Under the pieces are notes generated by a model that was not told the DNA's origin, ran no database searches, and saw nothing but the letters and a program-made list of their open reading frames with translations. The translations under genes were made by a program, and so were the position numbers. From Podospora bellae-mahoneyi (lineage: Eukaryota; Ascomycota; Sordariomycetes; Sordariales; Podosporaceae), in assembly GCF_035222275.1 (NCBI RefSeq), contig NC_085881.1, positions 1,612,001 through 1,676,000 on the forward strand: a DNA stretch of 64,000 nucleotides, in the 5' to 3' direction. Positions 22,433 through 34,343 of the stretch are shown here, in pieces (positions within the stretch are counted from its first letter, which is position 1; each line of letters opens with the position of its first letter).

Positions 22433-24313
22433 CTAAGGCTGTTGTTGCTGAGCTGCTAGATGAGCAAAGCCCTCGTCTTGAACCTTTTTGGTGGCCAGTT
22501 CCACAGCAAATGCGAGCTTTGCCTTTTGGGACGACGGGGAGGAAGCATCCACCATGTGTAACGACGACGACGACAAGGAGGCGTACAGCACCCCAGCGAT
22601 GAATGTATCACCCGCCCCGATGGTGCTGAATATCGACGGGGGGCACAGCAAAAAGCACCCCAGCTGTTAGCCAAAAGAACCACAACCTTTTTGTTTTGTT
22701 ATTGTGTTGTGTTGTGTTGATCCCATATCCGGACCGAATAAGAGTTTATGTACTCTTTTTCTCGGCAGGAACGCAACGCGATAAAGTGCAATAATATGCA
22801 CGCCGCAGTGCTTCCCTCTCTTTTTTTTCTGTCTGTCTGTACCCATGATGATTGCCTCTCTTACGCGTACCAATATTTTACATACACCAACAGGGGGAGT
22901 GGTGGGTTGGCTCTTTCTTGTTCTCGGCGGCAATTACTACACTCGTGTTTCTTTTCCCCGGAGATGCAAGAGGTGTTTGAATTGCAGCAAGGGAATTCGA
23001 AGGGAAAGTGAGAGAGAGGAGACTTACTCAACTACTTTTATAGGTTTCCCGTCTTTTGGAGTTGCAGGAGAGTGGTGGACGTATTCATCCTCCTCCTGCA
23101 GTTCTTTGGCACCGCTGCCGCCGCCGAGCTTCCTCCGTGTGAGCATACCTGCACCGCTTGCCCCCCAAGTGCATAGCATGAGGGAACTTATAGGTGGTTG
23201 GGAGCAGGGTTAGTGTGTTAGGCTTACCACCGCGTTCTCATAGAGAGGGGGGACATACGCTCTTGTTGAGGGTGCTTCTCCTCTTAGACAGGCTTCCGGG
23301 TTGTGATATCCCCGGCTCTAATATTTGTTATACAGTGTCAGTTTAAGGGGTGGGGAGAAGGCAGGCAGAGGCAGACGTACTTCGGCCCAACTTGACGAGT
23401 AAAAGACCACGTCTGCCTCGGCTGCGAGGGAGGTTAGGCCTTCCCGGTTGGGCTTTTCGCATTCGACGCTGATTGTGGTGGTGTTGGGTGGGAGGTGGGT
23501 GCGGATGTAGTGGATGCATTGGAGGGTTGTGGACGGGATTCGGCCCTGACAGAGAGAAACAGTCAACGACCTTCCATGGCTGGTGTCCCTTTTTTTCTTT
23601 TTGGAGGTATGTATCTACCTCGAAGTGAAACCACCAGCTGTCCTCCTCCTCCTTGGAGTTGGACATTAGTAGCGTATCCAAGATACGCTCGAACTCGTCA
23701 GGTGTCATCTCGGGAAGGTCGTTGTAGTTGACGACGGTTCTGCTGCCGGTCTCGAGGCTGCGGATGATGTAGCTGCTTACGGACTCGGTGTGCCCCTCGC
23801 GGTGGATGCATGGTGAGAAGTCGATCTTGGTGGAGCCGGGGCCGAAGGAGGAGTGTATCTTGGTGATAGCGGGCGAGTTTTGGGCTGGGAGGGTGGATAT
23901 CAGGTGGGTTTTGATGTTGGCTTGGTCTGATGGGGAGAATAGATGGTGGAGGACCTCGAGGGTGTTGGGGCAGTTGCCTCCTCGGCGAACTTGGAGGGAG
24001 GAGGCTCGTTGTTTGGCGTCTTCGGGTGGGTAGGCTGGGACGCTGGGGGGGAGGGGTGTTAGCGGGTGTCATTCAGAGACATCATCATGGAGTGTTGAAG
24101 ATGAGAAACAAGTCTTTGCATCTCATCCCAGGACTCCTCAAAGAAGATATCTTCTTCTGGAAAGATGTCGAGAGCTCACAACCGCACCCGTTCATCATTC
24201 ATTCACCACTTGTAAGCCCACACAAAGCAAGTTCATGAGTAAGGTAAGTAAACATGCACTCACGTAAGAATCGTATCCAAGGCGCAAGCCCCAGTGAGCA
24301 CGAGATGTTTCAT
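22433..24313 (-). CDS. PfkB family carbohydrate kinase (ketohexokinase-like)
   Basis: Six exons: 24264-24313, 23619-24042, 23381-23545, 23259-23317, 23028-23186 and 22433-22625, giving 349 residues in continuous phase. Family features are the N-terminal LTGACALDTIL strand, the substrate-side RRGGNCPNT motif (about residue 36), WWFHFEGRIP, a TWGASGAG segment, and the catalytic anion-hole motif GAGDT with Asp292 as the likely base. The ketohexokinase-like pattern suggests phosphorylation of a ketose or related sugar, but the exact substrate cannot be read from sequence. Intron 1 (221 bases) and intron 5 (402 bases, splitting the codon before TIGAGDT) are long for this genome. The gene is divergent from NAD kinase, with 568 bases between the start codons. 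Confidence 0.88.
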
Positions 24314-24881
24314 TTTTTTGTGTCAAAATAACACGCTGCTTTTCCTTCAGAAATCAATTGCATTGTTAGACGGATGCAAAAGACAAAAGTCGATATCAAT
24401 ATATACTTTCATTTGTTCCATGGTTTCAGTTCTGTCCTCAATTATACCCAAACCATCATCTTCACTCCACAAGTGAGGGGTTGCTTCCTCACCGAACCAC
24501 ACACTATCACCATGTAGGCGTAAATGTTTGCTTTTAGCTTTGGCTTTTTTTCTTGTTCTCGAGTGAATTTGGAGTCTTGGTGCCAATGAGACAATGGCAA
24601 AGTGGTCCAGACCGGTCGGTGGCTTGGACAAAGGTGGTCAAGTATGGGGTAGGTAGGCATCTACCCCACCATGACGCAAGGCGGGGAGCAACCCGCAAGG
24701 TACATTGCTGTTTGGGGGAGGGTGTCTTGTCGTCACCATCAGATTTCAGATCGAGGATGTAGTAGGTGATGCGCTGACTAACTGACTGCCCGATAAAACA
24801 TAATAACGAGTTTCTTATTTTTTGCGCGAAAAGGGTTGAGGATATCGTCAACATTACACACAATTGACTGGCTGAGAAAAG
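24314..24881. promoter_or_regulatory. Shared divergent promoter region
   Basis: These 568 bases separate the start codons of the PfkB kinase (minus) and the NAD kinase (plus), so both promoters must lie here or overlap. I could not single out a convincing core promoter element. Confidence 0.5.
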
Positions 24882-25004
24882 ATGGCGGAACGGGACCTGA
24901 TAATACCCAAACAGGTTTCGTTTGATGATACGCGGCAACATGAGAGCTCGAGTGATGATGGGGATGCTGTTGAGGTTTGTTTCTTCCCCCCCGTTCTCAA
25001 GTTG

Positions 25005-25035
<31 letters not shown>

Positions 25036-26840
25036 GCTGATTGTTATATTTGTGAGAAACAGGTCTCCTTCGACCCATCAAACCCCTACCGTCGAAAATC
25101 CTCCCTCGTCACCTCCTCCCGCTCTCACATCTCCCCGGGTGTTATCCAGCGCATCCACCAACAGCAACAGTCTAATCCTAACCATAGACGCCCCCGCCGA
25201 CAACAATCAAAGCCGGAATGCCTAGTTCATCAATTTCTCGAATCCCACAAACTCAACCTTGACGACACGGCACCACAGCCAGCAGCGGACGGGCATGTAG
25301 AGGTGGAGGATGTCTCCTCTTCGTCTGGGCTGAATGAAGTGATCAACTCCAAAACCACAATTCCAGTTAATAAACCGCCTAAGGGACGCCCACAACCACA
25401 ACCCTCCCCCGAGGCAAAGTGCCAACTCTTATCCGCCACCGAAGACGACGAGCCCGCCACTGACGAAGGGCAGCCAGACCAGACGATATGGCAGAGGGAG
25501 ATGTTGGCTATGCCGAGGACTACTTCCTCTTTATCACTGTCCCTCTCCTCCCCTAATCCTGAAGACAATCACGAGTTCCTCAACTCGAGGCTGCTGACGA
25601 AAAAGCAATTGTCAGATATGGCCTGGGGGGTGAGGCAGCTGTCTAGGAGACTGGGGTCTGTCCGCCTGAAGTTCAAAGTCAAGAATGTTTTTCTCTTGAC
25701 AAAGATTTATGACAAGGATCTGGTGGATAAGACGAGGGAGCTGGTGAAGTGGCTGCTTGATGAGGAGCACAGGGGGGAGAGGTATGTCGTTTTTGTGGAT
25801 TCTGCGTTGGAACAGAATAGGAGGTTTGACAAGGAGGGTTTGCTGAGGGAGATTGTTGGGGACAGAAAAGAGGATGGGGAGGTGAGGGGGCGGTTGATGT
25901 TTTGGAATGAGGACATGTGCAGACGGAGGGCGAATATGTTTGATTTTGTGGTTACGCTGGGGGGGGATGGGACGGTGTTGTATGCTAGTTGGTTGTTTCA
26001 GAGGATTGTTCCGCCGGTGCTGTCTTTTGCGTTGGGCAGTCTGGGGTTCCTGACAAAGTTTGACTTTGAGGATCATGAGGAGATATTAAGGGGCGCGTTT
26101 GATGAGGGGGTGACGGTTAGTTTGAGGTTGAGGTTTGAGGGGACGGTGATGAGGAGTATTCCGCGGAGGCAGATAACCGAGGGGGAGGATGGGGAGGAGG
26201 ATGGGGAGAGGGATTTGGTGGAGGAGCTGGTTGGGGAGGAGAAGGATGATGAGAGGACGCATAGGCCGGATGGGACGTGGGAGGTGCTGAACGAGCTGGT
26301 GGTGGATCGGGGGCCGAATCCTAGTATGTATCTTCTCTTTGCGGCTCAGGACATGTTGTGTATGCTAACGGGAGAAAAGCAATGTCCAACATTGAAATAT
26401 TTGGCGACGACGAGCACTTCACCTCTGTCTCTGCGGACGGGGTGTGTGTTTCCACACCTACGGGTTCGACAGCGTATAACCTCGCGGCAGGGGGGTCGCT
26501 TTGCCACCCTGAGAATCCCGTCATGTTGGTCACGCCCATTTGTGCTCATACACTGTCTTTTAGGCCGATTATCCTGCCAGATACGATTGTGCTCAGGATA
26601 GGGGTGCCGTTTGATGCCCGGACGAGCTCCTGGGCGAGCTTTGATGGGCGGGAGAGGGTGGAGCTGAGGCCGGGGGATTACGTGACGATTAGTGCGAGCA
26701 GGTTCCCCTTTGCATGCGTGCAGCCTCATAGACCGCATGGGAGGCGGTCGGGGGATTGGATCAACAGCATCAGTGCCAAGTTGGGGTGGAATACGAGGCA
26801 GGCGAGGCAGAAGCCGATGAAGGGGTGGGAGGGTTCTTAG
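24882..26840 (+). CDS. NAD kinase (ATP-NAD kinase)
   Basis: Exons 24882-24974, 25063-26323 and 26380-26840 encode 604 residues. The enzyme phosphorylates NAD(H) to NADP(H), the cell's only route to NADP. The family GGDGT motif is at about residues 331-335 (TLGGDGTVLYAS). The second conserved region, STPTGSTAYNLAAGGS, lies in the last exon. The C-terminal beta-sandwich segment with FRPIILP follows. The first 200 residues are low complexity (Ser, Pro, Gln), as in fungal cytosolic NAD kinases of the Utr1 type. An acidic insert (EGEDGEEDGERD) lies after the PRRQ segment near residue 400. Intron 1 carries a CAA-type triplet run at 25005-25035. No mitochondrial presequence is evident. Confidence 0.95.
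25005..25035. repeat. (CAA)n triplet run in NAD kinase intron 1
   Basis: About ten AAC/CAA triplets lie in the middle of the first intron of the NAD kinase gene, between donor and branch site. Length changes here would not affect the protein. Confidence 0.85.
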
Positions 26841-27302
26841 AGGGCTCCTGGAGAAACCTAGAGAGGGCTTTTTAGAGAGAGATTGGACTGGCGTTTGCGT
26901 GGTAGGTGCTCTTTGACATATCTCAAGACACTGATTCCAAGACGGTGTAAGGAGATGGGAAAAGTGGATGCTAGCGAGGCGTTAGGGTGATCAGCGTGCC
27001 TAGCGGGGATATATCAATGATGTAATAAGTAGTGAGAATGTCTTAAAAAACAAACGCAGTTGATGATAGAGATGGAAGGTGTAATGTTGGAGATGATGTC
27101 AATGTGTGAGAGCGCACGGGCCATGTGGTGTTTGTCACTCGTTGCCTACACTTAGTCTACCGGTAACCTTCCTTCTTCAGCAACACAATCTACAATTCAG
27201 CTTTGATACGGACCTCTTCGAAATCTGTCCCTCTCAGGAAACCCATATCTTCATTTCTCAGTCGAAAACGGGTTTACCTGAATAGAACCGGTGACAGTGA
27301 CA
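26841..27302. other. Intergenic region
   Basis: This is the 3' end of the NAD kinase gene and the promoter of the next plus-strand gene. Nothing distinctive was seen apart from a CTACCGGTAACC stretch near 27158. Confidence 0.5.
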
Positions 27303-27840
27303 ATGGAGTCAGCAGCAACCAGCAAAACAGCCTCCTTCTCCCTGCCCCTCCCACACTCCCTCGACAACAGAATCTATGTCAGACTGTCACTCAAGTCCAA
27401 AGCCCTGGTGGTGTTTTTGACGACGGCTACGTCTGAGGAGGCGGGCCAGGCTACACCGTTGGGGTCGTTTGTTTATGCTTTGCCTGATGTATTTTTTTTC
27501 TTTTCCGTTACTCTACAACATACACTTACTAACTTGGAGACAGCGATACAACCCCTCACAACCCCTCTCAACAGCACTCTGCACGGTGGAACCAACGCTA
27601 GAGTTCACGACGAGGATGGCGAGGCTGCTGGTGAGGAAGATGGGGAATGAGAGGCCGGTGTATGTGGGGAATTCGATCAGCTTTGCGAGCACGGGGTTGG
27701 GAGGGGTGGTGGAGGAGGAGATGGAGGGGTTTAAGGCTGTTGTGGTGGGGATTATGGGGGTTTTGAAGAGGTGGGAGGAGGAGGAGGGTGGGCAGAATGG
27801 GGTTCGGGAGGGGGTGGAGGGGTTGAGTGTTTCTTCTTGA
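27303..27840 (+). CDS. Proteasome assembly chaperone 4-like protein (PAC4/Poc4 type)
   Basis: Exons 27303-27488 and 27544-27840 (55-base intron with a TACTAAC branch site) encode 160 residues. The compact fold pattern matches PAC4: an N-terminal strand region (KTASFSLPLP), then IYVRLSLKSKALVVFLTTA, the LGSFVYALP strand, MARLLVRKMGNERPVYVGNS with a basic helix and strand, and a final EEEMEGFKAVVVGIM helix. By family knowledge PAC4 pairs with PAC3 and helps assemble the 20S alpha ring in the cytosol. The C-terminal tail (EEEEGG...) is variable. Similarity is at the level of pattern, so the assignment is good but not certain. Confidence 0.72.
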
Positions 27841-29247
27841 TGGGATGATCTTTGGGGGTGAGAGGATATTAGGAGTGAGAGGCTATCAGGGGTGAGAGGC
27901 TATGGGGAGTGAGAGGCTATGGGGAGTGAGAGGCTATGGGGAGTGAGAGGCTAGTGGGAATGGGCTTGGAACAGTGGCAGCTGATCTTGTCATTTCATAC
28001 AACTCTCTCATAAACCATTCGGACATATGTCCCACGAACACAGATGGAAGGTCATTTGGTCTGGTCTTGACGCTGGCTGATACTACGACGGCACGGAAGG
28101 GTGGTAGCTACCAGAGATGTGGTAGCTCCGGGAGCGGCAGTGAAATCTGGGGTATGAACACCTCTTGAAACAAGGGCATTATACCTTTTGAGGGGAAAAA
28201 CAAAACAAGTGAAATCATAACAGCTCTCATAGCTTGAAATATTTCCGGTGTCTCTGTCTATGTGTAGATGTCTAGGTTTGAGAGCTTGATATGTGAACGT
28301 TGGTGAGACAAACCCTCTGATTTCGAGATTCACGCAGTACTATATTCCAAGATTAAGTAAACAATTCCCTTATCCGTCGAAAATAAATATACATCTTCAA
28401 CTAGAACGGTCGCAGAGCACTTGTGAAGAACAGGATAATAAACAAAGTCGAGAAAAGCAGGCACGCTGCAGCACGGAAGGTGGCTTGGCGTGGAGCGTTG
28501 CCCTCTCTGGTGGGGCACGGGCACTCAAAAAGTGGCAGAGAAGGGGCAAAAGGCCAGAGGGGCAGGAGCAGCAGGGCACCGGCGGCGCAAACCTACCGCC
28601 CGTATGCAAACGGGCGAGCCACCAACTCGAAGCAGCAGCATCGCATTTTGAAACAAGGAAACTTGGGAAGAGAACACTCACCCGACACCCGGGCGGCATA
28701 CAGTGTGCTGCTGACCAACAATAATAGCCCACACCTCAACCCGAGGTATGTCAGTCAAAACTCCATATCAGATCGAGCTTGAAGATCCCACAGGCCTGGT
28801 AGAGGCGGGAGGCGGCATACGCCTCGTTTCGATTCTTTCTTTAGATAGCTCTAGTGCCACTTCCTCAGTGTCTTATCCGCACATGGAAACTTTGCGAAGA
28901 GCAATGCGGAGGCTAACAATAACGAGCTTCACACCCCACTAGCCCGGCATCAAAAAAGAATAACCACAATAACAACACACACTACTTACTCTACACCTCT
29001 GCTCTCTCTTCTTCTCTCTACTACTATTCCTCCACCGTACTTTCAACCCCCCCAATTCAACCCCCGCCCTCGCGATACACACGGTCGTCGCTTTTTCCAA
29101 CCAGCGCATCGTCACCACTGACCACAGCAACCCATACCCCGCAGCCCAGGCGCAACACCAGCGATCTTACCTCCATCCTCATCATAAACACCACCACCAC
29201 CATTGCCCCCCAGAAAAACACTCAGCAGGACAGAGTCGCCGCCCGCC
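27841..29247. other. Intergenic region upstream of KAP104
   Basis: Apart from the minisatellite I see no supported gene. The last 250 bases before 29248 are C/A-rich (many CCACCA and ACCACC), which fits a fungal leader. Confidence 0.5.
27853..27952. repeat. 17-bp minisatellite, about six copies
   Basis: Units of the form GGGGAGTGAGAGGCTAT repeat head to tail just past the stop codon of the PAC4-like gene. The last three copies are identical; the first three carry one to three changes, and one is a base shorter. The array is probably within the 3' UTR. Confidence 0.85.
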
Positions 29248-32202
29248 ATGAGCTGGCAACCAAACCAGGAGTCCCTCGGGACACTCGCGACATGTCTCCG
29301 GGACTCGCTGAGCGGCTTCAACAAGACCGCCCAGAAGCAGGCCGAAATTGTGAGTTGCGATGGTCGCTGTGGAAAAAAAAAAATGTTGCTGGCGCGCCCA
29401 ACTGACTGGAGATTGTTGGCGTAGATGCTCACGCAAGCGAAAGCGAGTCCCGATATCAACAATTACCTGGCATTCATCTTTTCGAGTGCCACTCCAGCGC
29501 CGGGCACACCGGTGCAGCAGCCCACCGAATGGCATGTGGTCCGATCTGCTGCCGCCATCATGCTCAAGAACAACATCAAGAGCAACCTCAAGGGAATTCC
29601 CGAAAGCAGTCTCCAGTTGATCAAACTGGCCATTCCTCTCGGTATCCAGGACACCAACTCTCAGATCCGCAGCTTTGCTGGCAACCTTGCGACCGAAATC
29701 GTCCGTTGTGGAGGACTTTACAGCTGGCCTGAGCTCCTCGAGGTTCTGCTCAAGATGATTGGCAACGAAGGAAACCAGTTCTCGAACGAGGCCCAAGAAG
29801 GTGCCATGGCCGCCATGGCCAAGATCTGCGAAGACAACACCAAGGTTTTGGAACGGGAGCAAAACGGCCAGCGGCCGCTCAACATCCTTCTCCCCAAATT
29901 CATCGAGGCTACCAAGAGCCCCCTGCCAAAAGTCCGCGCTCTGGCCCTCAAGGCCATCAACGAGTTCACCCCAAGGAAAAGCCAGGCCATGCTCAACGTT
30001 ATCGATACCCTTCTCCAGCATTTGTTTTATCTCTCCGAAGACAAGTACCCCGATGTGAGGCGAGAGGTGTGCCGCGCCTTTGTCCGGCTGGTTGAGACCC
30101 GGCCCGACAAGCTGCTGCCTCATATCGGAGGTTTGGTCGACTACATCCTTACCCAGCAAAAGAGCGACGACGAGGAGCTCGCCACTGAGGCGGCTGAGTT
30201 CTGGTTGGCTGTGGGCGAGCACGACAATCTCTGGCAGGCCCTTGATCCCTACCTCGGCAAGATCATCCCCGTGCTTCTGGAATGCATGGTGTACAGTCCC
30301 GAGGATATTGCTCTCTTGGGAGGCGCGTCCGACGACGAAGACGAGGAGGATCGAGAAGAAGATATCAAGCCAAAGTTTGCCAAGAAGAACTTGAAGCGCG
30401 GCGCTGCTGGTGCTGAGGAGGGTGAAAGCCAGGAGGACAACGGCTACGAGAAGATGGCCGAGGAGGGTCTGGAGGAGGGCGAGATCGACGACGAAGATGA
30501 GGACGACGACGGCGATGAGAACCCTGATGAGAAGTGGACGCTCCGCAAGTGCTCTGCGGCAGCGCTCGACGTTTTTGCTGGCGATTTCGGCGGCAAAGTC
30601 TTCCACTCGATTCTCCCCTATCTGCAAACAAACCTGAAGCACGAGGACTGGCCACGCCGCGAAGCTGCCGTGCTTGCCCTCGGCGCCGTTGCCGATGGCT
30701 GCATGGGTGTTGTTGTGCCCCATCTGCCGGAGCTTGTCCCCTACCTCATCAGCCTCCTTGAGGACCCGGAGCCGGTGGTCCGTATCATCACATGCTGGAC
30801 CCTGAGCCGGTATTCATCATGGGCTGCGAGCCTTACAGACGGGGCCCAGAAACAAAGTTACTTTGAGCCCCTCATGGAGGGCATCCTTCGCAGGATGTTG
30901 GACAAGAACAAGAAGGTGCAAGAAGCGGGTGCCTCGGCCATGGCCACCCTTGAGGAAAAGGCCGGCAAACAGTTGGAACCGTACTGCGGGCCGATCATCC
31001 AGCAGTTTGTTCTATGCTTCAGCAAATACAAGGACAAGAACAGATGGGTTCTCTACGACTGCGTCCAGACGCTGGCCGAGCATATTGGGCCGGTTCTGGC
31101 TCGCCCCGAGCTTGCTGGCCAGCTCATGCCCACTATCATCGACAGATGGCAAAGAGTACCAGATCAGTCGCGGGAAATGTTCCCCTTGCTAGAGTGCCTA
31201 TCCTACATCGCCATGGCACTCGGGGATGCCTTTACTCCTTATGCCGAGCCGATCTTCAACAGATGTGTCAACATCATTCACCAAAACCTCGAGCAATCCA
31301 TGCACGCCAAAACAAATGCCAACTTTGATCAGCCTGACAAGGACTTTTTGGTCACCAGTCTTGATCTTTTGAGCGCTATCATCCAGGCCCTGGACAACGC
31401 CAAGGCGGCAGAGCTTGTTACAAGAAGCCAACCGGCCTTCTTTGAGCTCTTGAGCTTCTGCATGGAGGATCCTTCCGACGAGGTGCAGCAGTCGGCCTAC
31501 GCCCTGGTTGGTGACTGCTCAAAGTATGTCCCCGAGCAGCTGAGGCCGTTCATCCACAAGATCTTCACCATTCTGGTCAAGAAGCTCGACCTGGACGACA
31601 TCTTGGACGAGGAGATTGACAGCAGCTTTAGCGTTGTTAACAACGCCTGCTGGAGCGCCGGCGAGGTGGCGATGCAGTTCAAGGAGGAGATGGCGCCGTT
31701 CGTACCAGAGCTGCTGCGGAGGTTCGTCGAGATCATCTCCAATCCTGGTGTGCCTGGCGGCGTGGTCGAGAACGCCGCAATCGCGTTGGGCAGACTGGGT
31801 CTCTTCCATGCCGCCATCATCGCGCCTCATCTTCCCAAGTTTGCGCACGAGTTCCTCACCGTCATGGACGAGGTCGACACATCGGAGGAGAAGGCGACTG
31901 CTTTTAGGGGATTCTGCAACGTCGTCGCTCAGAACCCGCAGTCGATTGAGAATGTGCTGCTGGCCTTCTTTTCGTCGATTGCGAGGTACCAGGACTTGAA
32001 GCTACGCAACCCCATCAAGCAGGAGTTGCATGAGGCTTTCTTGAGTGTAAGTTTTCTTCGTTGCATTGGTTGTTGTGTTAGATGCTAATAAACACGACAG
32101 GTCCTCAAGATCTACCAGCAATTGATTCCGGGATTCGTCGACTTCCTCAACAAGCTCCCGCCACAAGACCAGCAAGCACTCAAGACGATATATGGTCTCT
32201 AG
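29248..32202 (+). CDS. KAP104: Importin beta-2 / transportin (PY-NLS nuclear import receptor)
   Basis: Exons 29248-29349, 29425-32046 and 32101-32202 encode 941 residues. This karyopherin carries PY-NLS cargoes such as hnRNP-type RNA-binding proteins through the nuclear pore and releases them on RanGTP binding. HEAT repeats run through the whole length. The family signature around MVYSPEDIALLGG comes just before the long acidic H8-type loop (about residues 334-406, with EEGEIDDEDEDDDGDE), which releases cargo. The C-terminus (VLKIYQQLIPGFVDFLNKL) closes the last repeats in the final small exon. The length is slightly above yeast Kap104. The start context GCCCGCCATGAGC is good. The transcript ends in the region of a TTTC repeat. 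Confidence 0.96.
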
Positions 32203-32550
32203 GATCAAGGTTATTGCCGTGGCAGAGTCTGAGCGCTGGCTGCATCGTGGGCTTGGATTCACCAACGGACGGTGAATGTCATCGGGGTTCGCGAAGGGTA
32301 GATTCTCACCATCATTGCTACTGCTGTTGCTACTGCTCTGATCGTGTATTCTTTCATGACGAGAGAGAGATGAGTGGGGATTTAATAGAAACACAATGTG
32401 TCCCTGGCAGCAGCTCATAGGTACCCCCATTCTTGTTTCCCAAATCATCAACCCAACAACACATGGCACGTTTCACGAATGAAAATCATGCCCCCCATTC
32501 CCTTAGCGGAAGAAACATCATTACACAAGTAGATAGTCCGGTTTTTACTC

Positions 32551-32553
32551 TTT

Positions 32554-32585
<32 letters not shown>
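32551..32585. repeat. (TTTC)n tetranucleotide run
   Basis: About eight TTTC units downstream of KAP104, followed by a T-run. Confidence 0.85.
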
Positions 32586-33434
32586 ATTTTTTTTTCCAGA
32601 TTTGCGGACTTTTCAAAAGGAAAAAAGAAAGAGAAAGTTATCATACCCTTGCGCTCTTTTTTTTTGATGGTGGGTAATGTGGAGTGATTGATGGTTTTGG
32701 TAGTAGGTAGGTTTCTTTGAGATTGTTGATATCTTGATGGATTTGTTGCGTGTCTTTCTTAGGTAAATGGTGTGTGACTTTTGTGATTTGGTTTTTTTTT
32801 GTGAGCTGGAGTGGGGAGATGATGAGTTGGTTACACAGTGAGGGAGTTGAGTTGTGTTCAGCGGAGGCAGAGTCGGGGTTTGTCTATTTCTACCAAGTGG
32901 AGAGCAGGTGAGGGAACGATGAAAGAGTGGAAGCATTTGTGAAAGTAGCGAAGAGGGTTGGGAGTGTCATTACCGAGAGGGTGTGGACTTTTGAAGGTGG
33001 AATAGGAGAGGAGGGAGGACACTACAAAGGGAGTTGGGCTTGTGTGGAAATAGGCCTCATGAAAGGATGGGCAGAGGAGGTGGACAAAACATTGAAGGCA
33101 AGGTAATCAAAAGAGGAGGAACATAGACAAGGCAAAAGCATTTGTCATGGGTGGTGGACCTGATTGGAAGGGTCAAAAAATGGTAGATGGTACTTTTCTT
33201 TCCTCGAGTCTTTAGATAGGAAACAACTTAGCATAGCACGACAACAGTAGATAGGTATATAGCGTTAGGTAGATAAAAACTTTTCCCGGTGTTTTGTAAA
33301 TAGTACATATAGTTCATCTACTCCAGATAATGTCCCCTTTCCCTTTGCGCTACGTTCCATTTAGGAATCCAACCCCTTTCTTGTTGCACATACCTGAGTA
33401 AATAACCACCTACCCATTCTCCTTGCCCTGGAGC

Positions 33435-33520
33435 TAGGACACCTTATCCACAGAGGCCCCCGAGTGATGTTAGTACCAGAACACGCCTTGGAAAGGTACT
33501 CGGTGTCCTACCGACCTCTG
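33435..33520. other. Crossing inverted repeats (possible structured RNA or palindromic remnant)
   Basis: TAGGACACC (33435-33443) is complementary to GGTGTCCTA (33502-33510). Nested inside, AGTACC (33472-33477) pairs with GGTACT (33495-33500). CAGAGG (33451-33456) pairs with CCTCTG (33515-33520), crossing the first helix, as in a pseudoknot. I do not recognise a known RNA family. Confidence 0.35.
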
Positions 33521-33813
33521 GCAGATAATGACTTTGGAGGTGTCTCTACAAGTTCCACATACCATCTACCAACCTTGTTCCGAGGATAGTAAGCCGATAT
33601 GCCGTCCAACGGTCTGCTTAATACCAAGGGAAGCACGACAATCACATACCAAGTGGTGCAACAATATACAATAGAGAACTACAATTTCCTACATTCCTTT
33701 CCCTTTAGTATTCCCCTTACTTGAAAACAAAACCAAGTATTATACAAAGGTCAACAGTACCCTATCAAACAAAGTCTATCATCCGGCATTCGCCATCCCT
33801 CGAGTCCATCACC

Positions 33814-34183
33814 TCAAACCCTGCCGTTGCTTATCCCGCTTCCCAGAACCTCATCATTCGCCTCATCCCCCGCCTTCCACCTATGCAACAACATCTTCTC
33901 GACAATCTTCACACAAGTCCAGGCGCAGCCCCCGGTGAGAGTCCAAGCCGAATCCTCATGGACATAGTTGTGAACGACTCGGCTACCTGTGCGGGTGTCG
34001 GCTTCGACGCCTGCATCGAGGTGGTAGAACGGGCGTCGGGACAAACTTTGTGGCTCTCCTCCTCCACTTCTACCTCCGGGGAGTCAAGTATGAGGCTGAA
34101 ACACCAGTTTTCACCGCCGAGAGATGGATTCTATGATGGCGGTTCCGCTGTCTTGAGGAAACAACAGATCCCCGAGTAAGGAA
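33814..34183 (-). pseudogene. 3' part of a transposon-split D-amino-acid-oxidase-like gene
   Basis: On the minus strand this stretch, directly beyond the left end of the transposon, encodes the C-terminal oxidase signature VVHNYVHEDSAWTLTGGCA and ends at a stop at 33814-33816. In active DAO-family enzymes this region reads close to VVHNYGHGGAGWTLSWGCA, so several glycines of the FAD-side motif are changed here. Between the insertion point and this segment the frame is interrupted by stops, and most of the substrate domain cannot be matched. That fits decay after the insertion. Together with 36148-36899 it formed one gene. Confidence 0.7.
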
Positions 34184-34185
34184 TA

Positions 34186-34227
34186 GGTTGGATGACCAGG
34201 AAATGGACTACATGTGGATCTGGTCCA
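34186..34227. repeat. Left terminal inverted repeat of the pogo-like element
   Basis: Starts GGTTGGATGACCAGG directly after a TA. It matches the reverse complement of 36104-36145 at 34 of 42 positions. Confidence 0.9.
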
Positions 34228-34343
34228 CCACCACCACACCAGCCACACACAACCTTGTTGAGATTACCCCTGAATGCTCACAATGGCCACAACAAGACTA
34301 AATATTGGGTCAATTTCTATGGGAGTTATACCAAAAATGTAGC

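Larger units (their letters stand above)
32203..33813. other. Intergenic region, purine-skewed
   Basis: This holds the KAP104 3' end, a TTTC tetranucleotide run (32551-32585), and then about 500 bases (32640-33170) in which the plus strand is strongly G/A/T-rich and poor in C. No coding sequence is supported. The structured block at 33435-33520 is listed separately. Confidence 0.5.
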
